This document shows, in pieces, positions 8,892-17,975 of a stretch of DNA of 64,000 nucleotides. The notes beneath the pieces were generated by a model. That model searched no databases, had not been told where the DNA came from, and was given only the letters and a program-made list of their open reading frames with translations. Position 1 is the first letter of the stretch. Each line of letters opens with the position of its first letter. The stretch is taken from contig CAYQMN010000005.1 in the NCBI GenBank assembly GCA_964418695.1, forward strand, positions 1 to 64,000, read 5' to 3'. The position numbers were made by a program, and so were the translations under genes. The stretch comes from Prado023 sp964418695. Lineage in GTDB: Bacteria; Actinomycetota; Actinomycetes; S36-B12; CAIYMF01.

Positions 8892-9143
8892 GTGGCGGTC
8901 ACCGTCCGGCTGTACGGATCGGCTCGCGAGGCCCTGGGGGCGCGCACGACCCAGGTGCCCGCGGGGCCGCTGTCCGAGCTGTGCCAGGCCCTGGCCGGGC
9001 AGGCCGCGGATCCCCGACGCCTGGCGGCCATCCTCGCCGTGAGTGCGCTGCTGTGCGACGGGGTCCGCTATCGGGCAGCCGACGACGTGCGGCTGCCCGA
9101 CGGGTCCACGCTGGAGGTGCTGCCCCCGGTCGCCGGCGGCTGA
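8892..9143 (+). CDS. moaD: Molybdopterin synthase sulfur carrier subunit
   Basis: Small ubiquitin-fold protein of 83 residues that carries sulfur as a C-terminal thiocarboxylate for MoaE. It has the VTVRLYGSAREALG start and ends in the required GG. GTG start one base after the moaA stop. With moaC, mogA-moaE and moaA it forms a tight plus-strand operon. No moeB/moeZ activating gene is seen in the window. Confidence 0.93.
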   Translation: MAVTVRLYGSAREALGARTTQVPAGPLSELCQALAGQAADPRRLAAILAVSALLCDGVRYRAADDVRLPDGSTLEVLPPVAGG

Positions 9144-9160
9144 TCCAGCGACCCGGGCCG

Positions 9161-10318
9161 TCAGCTGGGATCGCCAGGCACCGCCCGTGGCCCTCGCCGC
9201 CCGATCCGCCAGCCGACCGCGCTGGACCCGAGCAGCACCAATCCCGTGACCAGGAATGCCAGCGCGGGGGACTGGTGGACGCCGACGAGCCAGAACACGA
9301 ATCCGGTCACGCTCAGGATCGCCAGGGCCAGCCACGGCCACCGACGCTCGGCGAGGAAGCGCCAGAGCCCGAGCGCGCCCAACAGCGCCAGCGCCACCAG
9401 ACCGATGGGCCGGGAATCCTCCGAGCTGGCCAGGCCCACGGCGTAGACCCAGGCGAAGCCGGCCCCCATCGCGACGCCGAGGTCCCGCTGCGTCAGGCGG
9501 CGGGCGACGATCCCCGCCCAGAGCATGCCGAACGCGACCCCGCCCACCTGGATGGCGGCGTCGTACGCCGAGGTGTCCGTGTACTGGTAGCCGTTCTCGT
9601 CGAGGCGGACCGTCCCGGGCGGGCGCAGCCACTCGGCCGACGTGAGCAGCAGGGCGGCGGCGACGACGAACAGGGCCAGCTCGGTGAGCGCGCTGGCCGC
9701 CAGCCGCTGGGCGAGGACCAGGATGGCCAGTGCGAGCGTCAGCGAGAGCACCCTCATCCAGTCGTCGGTGCCCTGATCGGTGCGCAGGATCGCCAACAGC
9801 GACGAGCCCGCGCTGACGGCGGTGCCGGTCAGCAGCACGCTGGCCAGTCGGCGCCGGGGACTGCCCGCGTCCGCGCCGCGCGCGGTCCACCACCCGGTCG
9901 CGGCCGTCACCGCGGCGATCCCCAGGAGGATGCCGGACTGCCCGACCTGGGTGAGGTCGTGCCACACCTGGGCCAGGAGTGCGTAGAGGGCGGCCAGCAC
10001 CAGGGCGGCTCCCAGGTACGCACCCACCTCGACAAGACGCTCGACCCAGGACCGCGACCGAGGGGCCGAGCCGGCGTGGAAGCCGGCGGGCGCGCCAGGG
10101 GCGAAGCCGGCGGGCGCGTCGGCCGGCTCGGTGGAGAAGCCGGCGGGCGCCTCGGTGGGGAAGCCGGCGGGCGCCTCGGTGGGGAAGTCGGCGGCCTGCG
10201 CGGTCAGCTCGGCGAGCACCGCCGTGCGCTGCGCGTCCGTGATCGTGCCGCGCGCCACCAACGCACGCAGCGCCCGATCCCACGCCTCGGGCCCGTCACT
10301 GGGCGGCTGCTGCGTCAC
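9161..10318 (-). CDS. Polytopic membrane protein with N-terminal PAGF repeats
   Basis: Hypothetical membrane protein, 385 residues, resembling the loose DUF2157-type group: a soluble N-terminal region (about 100 residues) then about ten or eleven hydrophobic segments. The N-terminal region includes a short helical part (ALVARGTITDAQRTAVLAEL) followed by repeats of a TEAPAGF-like unit (five PAGF copies). I prefer the GTG at 10318, since GGGAGG lies 4 nt before it; ATG 10330 adds four residues. Convergent with moaD, divergent from the hydrolase gene. No function can be assigned. Confidence 0.75.
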   Translation of the reverse strand: MTQQPPSDGPEAWDRALRALVARGTITDAQRTAVLAELTAQAADFPTEAPAGFPTEAPAGFSTEPADAPAGFAPGAPAGFHAGSAPRSRSWVERLVEVGAYLGAALVLAALYALLAQVWHDLTQVGQSGILLGIAAVTAATGWWTARGADAGSPRRRLASVLLTGTAVSAGSSLLAILRTDQGTDDWMRVLSLTLALAILVLAQRLAASALTELALFVVAAALLLTSAEWLRPPGTVRLDENGYQYTDTSAYDAAIQVGGVAFGMLWAGIVARRLTQRDLGVAMGAGFAWVYAVGLASSEDSRPIGLVALALLGALGLWRFLAERRWPWLALAILSVTGFVFWLVGVHQSPALAFLVTGLVLLGSSAVGWRIGRRGPRAVPGDPS

Positions 10319-10474
10319 CGTGCCTCCCATCGGAGACCAGATGACCATCATCCTCCGGCCAAGCCGCGCTTGCCCCGCCCAGGCGTCGATCTGAGCGAGG
10401 CCAGCCTCGCGTGGTTCACTCAGCCTCAGGCGGGCCGCAAGAGCCCGCGACCGCCGCCCGAGGGGGTCTGCGCA

Positions 10475-11146
10475 ATGGGCACACAACTCCGGCTGACCGC
10501 CGCCGACGGGCACGAGCTCGGCGCCTACCGAGCGGACCCAGCCGAGCCGCCGCGCGCGGCGGTCATGGTGATCGGCGAGGTGTGGGGGGTCAACCACTGG
10601 GTCCGCTCGGTGGTCGACGACTACGCGGCGCGAGGCTACCTCGCGATCGCCCCGGCGATGTTCGACCGGGTCAAGCCCGGCTACGTGAGCGAGGACTAGA
10701 GCTCCGGCCACTTCCGGCGCATCGGCGGGATGCTCAAGGCGTTCGACGCCGACGCTGCGCTGACGGACATCGAAGCGACGGTGGCCGAGGTCGCCTCGGC
10801 CGGGCCGGTCGGCATAACGGGCTTCTGCTTCGGCGGTGCGATGACGTGGCGGGCGGCGTCGAGGGGACTGGGCCTGGCCGCGGCGTCGGGCTACTACGGC
10901 GGCGGGATCCAGCGCTACCTCGACCTCGACCCGGTCATCCCCACGCAGATGCACTACGGCGCCAAGGACCAGGGGATCCCGCTGGACCAGGTCGAGGAGC
11001 TCAAGCGGCGGCATCCACAGGCCGAGATCCACACCTACGACGCCGGGCATGGGTTCTGCAACTCCGACTCCGACCGCTGGGAGCCGCAGGCGTGCCGGGC
11101 CGCGCGGGCGCGCACGTGGGAGTTCTTCGAGACGCACCTCACGTGA
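10475..11146 (+). pseudogene. Dienelactone hydrolase family gene with in-frame amber stop
   Basis: Both halves read in the same frame and together make a full dienelactone hydrolase of about 223 residues, interrupted by TAG at 10697-10699 (codon 75). Before the stop: MGTQLRLTAADGHELGAYRA and VIGEVWGVNHW. After it: the nucleophile motif GFCFGG, the acid region GAKDQGIPLD and the His motif DAGHGF, all intact. AGGGGG precedes the ATG by 8 nt. A single base change (CAG or TGG to TAG) would explain the break. The second half could start at ATG 10730 but would lack the core beta-strands. Its stop overlaps the next gene (GTGA). Confidence 0.8.
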
Positions 11147-11598
11147 GTGACCAGGCCACCTGGCGGCGGCTTCTGGGCGAGGCGCTTGCCGCCAGCGACG
11201 AGGCGCCGCTGTCGGTGCGCCGGGCGATGCTGGTCGTGATGCTGGCCGACGCGCTGGTGGCCCAGGCGGTGGCCGACCGACTGGCGAGTGGGGCGGGTGA
11301 CGACCCGCTGGTCGAGCGTGCCGCCCTGGGCGCCGAGTCGCCGGGGCTGGCGCTGGCCCTGGAGCTCGCGGCGCACCGAGCGAGCGGGCCGCGCTTGGCT
11401 GTCGAGTCGGTCGAGGTGCCCCTGACGGACTACGGCTGCCTGCCGACGGCCGACTTCATGGTGTCGCTCTACAACGAGAACACCGTCCAGCGCCTCCTGG
11501 TCGCCTTCCCCGACGGCAGCCGCCAGGACGCCCACGAGGTCCTGCACGAAGCAGCCCGAGCCCTGGGCGCGACGGAGGTGGGAGCGCAGCCGACTTGA
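11143..11598 (+). CDS. Hypothetical protein
   Basis: 151 residues from a GTG that overlaps the hydrolase stop, so translation would be coupled to the reading of the interrupted hydrolase. The N-terminal two thirds are helical and Ala/Leu-rich (SVRRAMLVVMLADALVAQAV near residue 25); the last third has a mixed alpha/beta look with FMVSLYNENTVQRLLVAF near residue 105. No signal peptide or membrane segment. I do not recognise the family. It is followed by a hairpin at 11613-11652. Confidence 0.6.
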   Translation: MSDQATWRRLLGEALAASDEAPLSVRRAMLVVMLADALVAQAVADRLASGAGDDPLVERAALGAESPGLALALELAAHRASGPRLAVESVEVPLTDYGCLPTADFMVSLYNENTVQRLLVAFPDGSRQDAHEVLHEAARALGATEVGAQPT

Positions 11599-11612
11599 GG
11601 CAGCGACGGCTG

Positions 11613-11652
11613 ACCCGTGGGCGCCACCCCGACCGCGCTGCCACCCACGGGT
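11613..11652 (+). terminator. Inverted repeat, possible terminator
   Basis: ACCCGTGGG (11613-11621) and CCCACGGGT (11644-11652) form a perfect 9-bp stem around a 22-nt loop, 15 bp after the stop of the 151-residue protein. There is no T run, so factor-independent termination is uncertain. Confidence 0.4.
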
Positions 11653-11766
11653 GACCGCCCAGCCGGTTCGCCGGATCCTCTACGTCGAGGTCGATGCCGC
11701 ACTCCCACTGGATGACCTGCGCTTCGCGTTCCTGGCCTCGCGCGGAGCGGCGGAACGTTCGATCCG

Positions 11767-12114
11767 GTGGCGCCCAGAACCGGCACGACCGTTCGATCGG
11801 CCCGATCCGACTGGCCGGAGTGGATGCGCGCACTGGGCGTCCCCGTGTACGGGCTGACCCTGCCGCCAGCCATCGAGGAAGCCATCACTCAGGTCGAGTC
11901 GCTGCCCTCGCTGCTGGCGCCCGGCCGGTCGGCCGAGGGCGTGGTCTGGACCCATGAGCACGCACGTGGGCTGACAGAGCTCGAGGGTCGCAGCGTGTTC
12001 AAGTCCATCTCCGCCCGGTACCTGGCCAAGCGCAGGGACTGGGCCGACTCGCCGACTCGCGGACGGACGCCGTTCGGCCACATGTGGGCGCCGTTCGGCC
12101 ATATGTGGCTATTC
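11767..12114 (+). pseudogene. C-terminal remnant resembling an RNA ligase family protein
   Basis: This frame encodes LGVPVYGLTLPP, then SAEGVVWTHEHARG and SVFKSISARYLAKR, which resemble nucleotidyltransferase motifs IV (EGVV) and V (FK..S..YL) of Rnl2-like RNA ligases. No catalytic KxDG motif is seen upstream; the frame before it degenerates and a different frame (from 11651) looks more protein-like. I read it as the 3' remnant of a degraded ligase gene. A 19-bp direct repeat lies at its end. The motif match is by eye and moderate. Confidence 0.4.
12069..12108 (+). repeat. Tandem 21-bp repeat
   Basis: Two copies of GCCGTTCGGCCACATGTGG (one mismatch, C/T) at 12069-12087 and 12090-12108 with a 21-bp period. 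They encode PFGHMW twice in the remnant frame. Confidence 0.6.
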
Positions 12115-12169
12115 GATGCCCGGGTGTGCGACCGTGCGTCGGCCGAGTTGCGAGAAGGGAGGTGTGGGG

Positions 12170-12505
12170 ATGGCCGGACTGGTTCTGCATTGGTGGGAGT
12201 TCGCCCCCTACGGCCCCCACGTCGAGTTCTTGGTGGCCGCCTGCGACATGGGCGAGGTGCGCAGGCTGTGCCAGGAGGCGGACTGCTACTTCGGCGTTCC
12301 GGACCGGCGCGATGCTCGGGTCTCCCGGTCCGATCCGCTGCGTGACGTTACCCTGAAGCACCTGGGCGAGCTGCTGTGGCGGCTGGAGGATGAGACGCAG
12401 TGGCGAATCGGCGCGGCAGCGGCCGACGCGTGGCGCACGTCCGACATCGCCCGTGTCCACGACACGATCGAGGCCGCCCGCCAGCGACGGCGCCGGCGAA
12501 AGTAG
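12170..12505 (+). CDS. Hypothetical protein
   Basis: 111-residue soluble protein starting at an ATG with a strong GGGAGG site 7 nt upstream. The sequence has an N-terminal LVLHWWEFAPYGPHVEFLVAA segment, an acidic/aromatic middle and a helical, very basic C terminus (AARQRRRRRK). It has a clear translation signal and codon use like the neighbours, so it is probably real. I cannot name a family. Confidence 0.6.
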   Translation: MAGLVLHWWEFAPYGPHVEFLVAACDMGEVRRLCQEADCYFGVPDRRDARVSRSDPLRDVTLKHLGELLWRLEDETQWRIGAAAADAWRTSDIARVHDTIEAARQRRRRRK

Positions 12506-12657
12506 GGCGCGGCGCGCATGCGTGAGCTGCCTCCTGGGGGCGGTTGCCGCGGGGCCCGACCGTGCCCGAGGGAGCCGCCGAGGTCGGCGCGGAAGGGCAG
12601 GTCGTGTTGGGCGACCGGCGTGTCGAGGCGTCCGACGCCCGAGCGTCGCGGGCTCGG

Positions 12658-14052
12658 TCAGAAGAGCCCGGCGATGGCCAGGCCTGAGGTGACCGCCACG
12701 ATCGTGGCGACCATCCCGGGCATCATGAACGAGTGGTTGAGCACGTACCGCCCGATCCGGGTGGTGCCGCTTCGGTCGAAGTTGATCGCCGCGATGAGCG
12801 TGCCGTAGGTGGGCAGGAAGAAGTAGCCGTTCACCGCCGGCCACATCGCGACCAGCTGCGGTGCTGAGATCCCCAGCGTCACGCCCAGTGGCATGAGCGC
12901 GCGGGTGGTCGCGGCCTGGCTGAACAGCAGGATCGAGGCCAGGAACAGCCCGATCGCGAACGTCCAGGGGGCGGCGGTGACCATGTCGCTCAGGCCCCCG
13001 ACGACGGTGTCGAGATTGTTGTCGATCAGGGTCTGACCAAGCCAGGCCAGGCCGAAGATGCCGACCAGCGCGACCAGGCCGGCCCGGGCGGTGGCGGTGC
13101 GCGGGATGCGCTCCACGTCCACGCGGGTGACCATCACGATCAGTGCCGCCACCGCGAGCATCGTGATCTCGATGGTGATCGACATGCTCAACGGCTCGGA
13201 GACCCCGTCGGTCTCGATCGCGGGCCGCAGCTGTGGGAAGGCGCCCAGCACGATGATCGAGGCGACCGCGGTCAGGAAGAGCAGCGCGCTGATCCGGCCG
13301 GAGTCGCGACGCAGCCCCGACTCCTCGTCCGCGTCGCCGGTCTGGGCGGCCGGGACCGCGGCCTGCGCTGCCGAGTGGCGCAGCGGGCCGTGGTCGCCCT
13401 GCTCCGGGATCGGCTCGACCAGCCCGTGCGCGACCCGCTCCAGGAACACCGGGTCCATCGACAGCTCCACCCCGCGCCGGTAGGACAGGACCGCAGCGGT
13501 GAGCACGCCGATCAGGGTGGCGGGCACGGCGATGGTCATGATCCTGACCAGCGTCATCCCCTCGGGCTCCAGGATCACCAGCAGCGCGGCCATCGCCGCC
13601 GACACCGGGCTGGCGGTGATCGCCTGCTGGGAGGCGATCGTGGACACCGCGATCGGGCGCTCCGGCCGGATGTCGTTGTCGTGGGCCACGTCGTGGATCA
13701 CCGGCAGCAGCGGATAGAACACGTGCCCGGTGCCGGCGCCGAACGTGAACGCGTACGACACCAGGGGGGCGACGACCGTGATGTGCTGCGGGAACCGTCG
13801 GATGACCCGCTCGGCCACCCCGACCAGCCAGTCGATGCCGCCGGCCGCCTCCATCGCCGCGGTCGCGCTGATGACCGCCAGGATGATGAGCATCACGTCC
13901 ACCGGCGGCGCCGCGGGCTCGGCGCCGAACAGGACCGTGAGGATGAGCATGCCCACGCCGCCCCACAGGCCCAGGGCGATCCCACCCTTGCGCGCCCCGA
14001 TCGCGATGACCCCGAGGACGACCGCCAGCTCGGCGACGAACGTCCAGTCCAT
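12658..14052 (-). CDS. Anaerobic C4-dicarboxylate transporter (DcuA/DcuB family)
   Basis: 464-residue inner-membrane carrier with the Dcu signatures FGAGTGHVFYPLLPVIHDVA near residue 100, AVSTIASQQAITASPVSAAM near 135 and, at the C terminus, PAVNGYFFLPTYGTLIAAI followed by FDRSGTTRIGRYVLNHSFM. Dcu carriers exchange fumarate, malate or aspartate for succinate in anaerobic growth. A hydrophilic loop of about 50 residues (around 220-265) splits the two membrane halves. It is a single gene with no fumarate reductase next to it. Whether it is closer to DcuA or DcuB is not decidable here. Confidence 0.9.
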   Translation of the reverse strand: MDWTFVAELAVVLGVIAIGARKGGIALGLWGGVGMLILTVLFGAEPAAPPVDVMLIILAVISATAAMEAAGGIDWLVGVAERVIRRFPQHITVVAPLVSYAFTFGAGTGHVFYPLLPVIHDVAHDNDIRPERPIAVSTIASQQAITASPVSAAMAALLVILEPEGMTLVRIMTIAVPATLIGVLTAAVLSYRRGVELSMDPVFLERVAHGLVEPIPEQGDHGPLRHSAAQAAVPAAQTGDADEESGLRRDSGRISALLFLTAVASIIVLGAFPQLRPAIETDGVSEPLSMSITIEITMLAVAALIVMVTRVDVERIPRTATARAGLVALVGIFGLAWLGQTLIDNNLDTVVGGLSDMVTAAPWTFAIGLFLASILLFSQAATTRALMPLGVTLGISAPQLVAMWPAVNGYFFLPTYGTLIAAINFDRSGTTRIGRYVLNHSFMMPGMVATIVAVTSGLAIAGLF

Positions 14053-14392
14053 GCCACCACCTCGGTCCCGCGGTCCCGAGGAGATCCGGGACGCCCGCGG
14101 GCGCGATGCTAGGCCGCCGAGCCCCCCGGCCGCTCGGGCTGCCGCACGTCGCTCTCGGGCAGGCCGTGGGCGACGCAGCGGGCGGTCGGGATCGCCCCGA
14201 CATGGCGGCCATCTCCTGCGCCGTCACCTCGCTGTGAGGTAGGCATTCGACGCGAGCGTGACGGGGCCGCCGCAGACACCTGGGGGCGGTCACGCGCCCG
14301 CGACGGCGCTGCCCTCGGCGAGCGTGTGCGCGGTCTTGGCGCACGCCGGACGCCCGGATAATGGGCGCTCGTCGGGAGGACGGGGGTGGGGC

Positions 14393-15607
14393 ATGCCGGC
14401 GTGGCGAACGCGCGTCGAGCCCGAGGTCCGGGTTGCTGAGCTCGCCCGTTCCTGGGTGGGGGCCGGGCTCACCGCGTGCCTCCTGTGGCTGATCGGCCGG
14501 CTCTTCGCCGGTTGGTTCGATCAGCTGGACCTGCGGGTGTACCGGATGGGCGCTCACGTGCTGTGGAGCCGCGGGGACCTGTACGGCGTGGTCGAGCCGG
14601 GGTCGGGCCTGCCGTTCACCTATCCGCCGTTCGCCGCTGCGCTGATGGGTCCGCTGGCCTGGGCGCCCAAGCTGGTGGCCGGAGTCGGGGTCGGCGTCGC
14701 CTCCTGCATGGCCCTGGCGCGGATCGCGCACCTGTGCGTCACGCGCGTCGCGGTCGTGCCCGGGCTGTCCGCCCGAGCGGCGACCTGGCTGCTGGCCGGC
14801 ATGGGGATGCTCAGCGAGCCGGTGTGGTCGACGCTGTGGCTGGGCCAGGTGAACCTGCTTCTCGTCTGGCTGGTCCTGGAGGACCTCACGGGTCCGCGGG
14901 GGCGCCTGTCCGGCGTCGGCGTCGGGATCGCGACCGCGGTGAAGCTGGTCCCGGGCGTGTTCATGCTCTGGGCGTGGCTGCTGGGCCGCCGAGGCACCGC
15001 GCTGCGCGCGGCGGCGGTCTTCCTCGTGGTGAGCGTGCTCACCGCGACGGTGTTCTGGTCGGACTCCGCGCGCTACTGGTCGGGGATGTTCCTGAGCCCC
15101 GGGCACGTGGGAGGCGTCCCATACCAAGGCAACCAGGCCCTGACCGGGGTGGCCGCCCGCGCCCTGGGGACCGAGACCCCGCCGGGCTGGGTGACCCTGA
15201 TCGCCGTGGCCGGGCTGGCGGGGGCGCTGGCGCTCGCGACGTGGGTCGGGCGGCGGGGCGACGCGCCCCGCAGTCTGGTGATCGCCGGATTCGCAGGCCT
15301 GCTCGCCTCCCCGATCTCCTGGAGCCATCACTGGATCTGGTGGCTGCCCGCCTGCTGGCTGCTCGTCGCCGACACCGCTGCCCGCCTGCCGGGGGCCCGC
15401 TGGCTGCTCGTCTCCGGACTGGTGGTCTTCCTGGTCAGACCGCTGTGGTGGCCGTCACCGGCCCACGACGCCGCCCTGCACTTCGGCCTCCCCGCGCAGC
15501 TGGCCACCGCCGCCTACCCGCTGTGGACCCTGGCGTTCCTCGGCTGGACCGGTTGGTCCGCCGCCAGGCAGCCCGCGCCCCCCGCCGGTGGCCGCCGCAG
15601 CGGGTGA
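14393..15607 (+). CDS. GT87-type polyprenol-phosphate-mannose-dependent glycosyltransferase
   Basis: 404-residue polytopic membrane protein of the DUF2029/GT87 family, which transfers mannose from a polyprenyl-phosphate donor to lipoglycans in actinobacteria. Typical elements: a first-loop acidic motif in FDQLDLRVYRMG near residue 45, LYGVVEPGSGLPFTYPPFA near 65, WLGQVNLLLVWLV and an A-V-K-L-VPG helix, plus WSHHWIWWLP near the C terminus. I chose ATG 14393; GGGAGGA ends 12 nt upstream. Role in envelope lipoglycan synthesis is inferred from the family. Confidence 0.85.
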   Translation: MPAWRTRVEPEVRVAELARSWVGAGLTACLLWLIGRLFAGWFDQLDLRVYRMGAHVLWSRGDLYGVVEPGSGLPFTYPPFAAALMGPLAWAPKLVAGVGVGVASCMALARIAHLCVTRVAVVPGLSARAATWLLAGMGMLSEPVWSTLWLGQVNLLLVWLVLEDLTGPRGRLSGVGVGIATAVKLVPGVFMLWAWLLGRRGTALRAAAVFLVVSVLTATVFWSDSARYWSGMFLSPGHVGGVPYQGNQALTGVAARALGTETPPGWVTLIAVAGLAGALALATWVGRRGDAPRSLVIAGFAGLLASPISWSHHWIWWLPACWLLVADTAARLPGARWLLVSGLVVFLVRPLWWPSPAHDAALHFGLPAQLATAAYPLWTLAFLGWTGWSAARQPAPPAGGRRSG

Positions 15608-15772
15608 CCCGCCCCGGCCGAGCTCCTCCCGGCGCGGCCGTCGCGGATCGGCTGCGCCGGCTCGCCTTCGACGGCTGGCCAGCGCCCCGCGGAGCGAGGT
15701 GGCCACGCATAAGGCCTGTGTAACGGAAGCCGCATACACCCCTGTGACAGCGCCCGGCCTTCACTGGGCGCC

Positions 15773-16402
15773 ATGACCACGTTGACTCCGGGCGCTGCGC
15801 GCAGCCACACCCGAGTGATCCTCGCCGTGCTCCTGGTCGCCGCGCTGCTGGCGCTGCTCGGACCCCGATGGGCCGCGGGTCTCCGATCGCTGGCACCCTC
15901 CGCGGCCGAGGCCCCACCGGGGCTGGTGGTCTCGTCCGCCGGCAGCTCGGTGGGCGTCGCGGGGGGTGCGGTTCCCGAGGGCGTGACCGTCTTCGACGAC
16001 CAGTACCCGGCCGTCGCACACCTTGACCCGCGGCTGCGGACCGCGCTGGAGAAGGCCACGACCCGCGCGGCCCGGCGGGGCATCACGATCGTCCTGCACA
16101 GCGGCTGGCGGTCCGCGGCGTACCAGCAGCAGCTCCTCGACGACGCCGTCGGCACGTACGGCTCGGCCGCGCAGGCCGCCCGGTGGGTCGCCACTCCGAA
16201 CACCTCACCGCACGTCTCCGGGGACGCCGTCGATCTTGGCGGCTCCGACGCCACCGCCTGGCTGGCCAAGCGCGGCGCCAGATTTGGGCTGTGCCGGATC
16301 TACGACAACGAGCCGTGGCACTACGAGCTGCGCGGCGGCGCCTCCGTCCACGGCTGTCCCGAGCCGTACGCCGACCCGACGCACGACCCGCGGATGCGGT
16401 GA
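15773..16402 (+). CDS. M15 family D-alanyl-D-alanine carboxypeptidase (VanY type)
   Basis: 209-residue enzyme with an N-terminal hydrophobic segment (residues 14-32) that should anchor it outside the membrane. The zinc-binding motifs of M15B peptidases are present: SPHVSGDAVD near residue 144 and EPWHYE near 178, with HSGWRSAAYQQQL upstream. It trims the terminal D-Ala of peptidoglycan stem peptides. It stands alone between the GT87 gene and a decayed region; no van-type resistance genes are near. Confidence 0.9.
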   Translation: MTTLTPGAARSHTRVILAVLLVAALLALLGPRWAAGLRSLAPSAAEAPPGLVVSSAGSSVGVAGGAVPEGVTVFDDQYPAVAHLDPRLRTALEKATTRAARRGITIVLHSGWRSAAYQQQLLDDAVGTYGSAAQAARWVATPNTSPHVSGDAVDLGGSDATAWLAKRGARFGLCRIYDNEPWHYELRGGASVHGCPEPYADPTHDPRMR

Positions 16403-16509
16403 CGCTGGGGATCGGATCTCTGCGTCGTCGTGCCACGAGCGCGCTAGGAGCATCGGCGATCTCGACTCTCAGGACTCTGGGCTCTGATTTCACGGTTCAG
16501 GGGCCTCCA

Positions 16510-16926
16510 ATCTTGCGTGTAGAGGTGCTCCGGATTCACGGAACCGCTCGGTTCGGGAACCTGCTGGAGACCTTGGTGATCGCAGAGCTGCGCACGCATG
16601 CCGCGTGGCTGGACGAACCGGTCAGGCTCGGGCACTGGCGAACCCACGACGGCGACGAGGTCGACTCTGTGATGGAGTTCGACGACGGTCGCGTGCTGGC
16701 GTTCGAGGTGAAGGCCGACGAGCGGGTCACCGGCCGCGACCTCAAGGGACTGCGCACCCGTCGAGGCGCCCTCGCCGATCGGTTCATCGCCGGCGTGGCG
16801 TTCACCACCGGGTCTCGCTTCGACACCCCACGAGGATCGGATACACGTCATGCCGGTGGACCGGCTGTGGCGACCCGTCCCATGACGGTTATCGCTGACA
16901 CGACGCCTGCTCCCGCCGCTCCCTGA
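16510..16926 (+). pseudogene. C-terminal remnant of a DUF4143/AAA ATPase
   Basis: The frame encodes FGNLLETLVIAEL, GHWRTHDGDEVDSVMEFDDG and AFEVKADERVTGRDLKGL, which match the PD-(D/E)xK-like C-terminal DUF4143 part of a large actinobacterial AAA ATPase family. The N-terminal AAA module is missing: upstream sequence is non-coding or inside vanY. No plausible start precedes the conserved part, and the last 35 residues look random. I read it as a leftover after deletion. Confidence 0.6.
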
Positions 16927-17042
16927 CGAGCCGTCATGGGCCCCCAGCGTGTCCTCTTCGAGGCGGTATGTAGCGGCTGGCTTGCGCCCTCCTGGGTTCG
17001 ACCCTTGGGCTGAGCCTCACAGGCATGTCTGGCCCCGGGGTG

Positions 17043-17375
17043 TTATTGCGCGATGATTTCCAGGGCCGCGACCGCCAGGGCAAGGGCGCCCGCCGTCGTG
17101 GCCACTACCTGCAGGGATGCCAGCGACACAACGCCGCGCTGCACCATCCCGGGTCCGCCGCGACGGCGCCGCACGGACAGCCAAAGGACGACAAGTCCCA
17201 GCGCCAAGGCGAGCAGCGCGGCACCGAAGGCGATCCAGGCGCGTCCGGTCGAGGCGGCGAGGATGGCGCTCGCCAGGCCCAGCAGGGTCAGGCCCATCCG
17301 CGCCCAGGCCAGGGAGGTCCGCTCCCCAGCCAGGCCGTCGTCGGTGATGCCCGCGGCGTCGGAAGGGCGCGTCAT
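17043..17375 (-). CDS. DUF202 family membrane protein
   Basis: 110 residues: a short N terminus with the GLAGERTSLAWARMGL motif typical of DUF202, then three hydrophobic segments. Its ATG overlaps the stop of the second DUF202 gene (ATGA), so the two are cotranscribed. Paired DUF202 genes are common in actinobacteria; the function is not established. Confidence 0.85.
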   Translation of the reverse strand: MTRPSDAAGITDDGLAGERTSLAWARMGLTLLGLASAILAASTGRAWIAFGAALLALALGLVVLWLSVRRRRGGPGMVQRGVVSLASLQVVATTAGALALAVAALEIIAQ

Positions 17376-17728
17376 GACAGGACGAGGACTGCAACCCCAG
17401 TGAGCAGGCCGAGAGCGGCGAGCACAAGGGCGACGATGGGGATGCTGGTCGACAGGGGGAGTCCGAGGCCCAGACGCATCGCGCGCTCCAGCCGGAACCA
17501 GCGCAGCAGCGCGCGGATGGACAGGGCAGCTGACAGGGCGATCCACAGGAAGGCCAGCACTGCCACAGGGCGTGAGTCGCGGTCCAGGATTGTGCCGACG
17601 GCAAGGCCGACGCCGAGGATCCCCAGCGAGGTGGTCATCCAGGAAAGGAAGGTGCGTTCGTTGGCCAGGGTGAAACGGGGGTCGGGATCGTCCCCGACCG
17701 AGCGGACGAACGCATCGAACCTGCCCAT
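17372..17728 (-). CDS. YidH-like DUF202 family membrane protein
   Basis: 118 residues with the DPRFTLANERTFLSWMTTSL motif of the YidH branch of DUF202 at residues 15-34 and three membrane segments. It is the first gene of a two-gene minus-strand operon with the other DUF202 protein. A GGGAGG-like sequence lies just upstream of the ATG on the coding strand. Confidence 0.88.
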   Translation of the reverse strand: MGRFDAFVRSVGDDPDPRFTLANERTFLSWMTTSLGILGVGLAVGTILDRDSRPVAVLAFLWIALSAALSIRALLRWFRLERAMRLGLGLPLSTSIPIVALVLAALGLLTGVAVLVLS

Positions 17729-17975
17729 GATTCGGCGACCTCCCGGCGAAGGATAGGGTTCGACGCTACCCCCTGGGCACGTCGGCGCGGGGTGATCTCT
17801 CTGGCCGCGTACGCCTGGCGGCTACCAGGTGGTCATCTGCGTGGGCCCGTTTCGCGGCTACTTGGGCGCACCACCCCTGCCTGGGATGCTACGGGTGAGC
17901 GACGCAGCGCCGCGGGATCGGCAGCTGGTAGCCCTGACCGGATGTCTAGAGCGCCGTCAGAGGATTGGGCGGGGC

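Noticed and set aside
7418..9031. Minus-strand frame opposite moaA
   Set aside because: Low-complexity antisense translation; moaA has both FeS motifs and the GG end.
12084..14112. Very long minus-strand and plus-strand frames across the Dcu transporter and neighbours
   Set aside because: High GC opens long antisense frames; their translations are Arg/Gly/Pro-rich and lack motifs, while the Dcu frame has clear family motifs.
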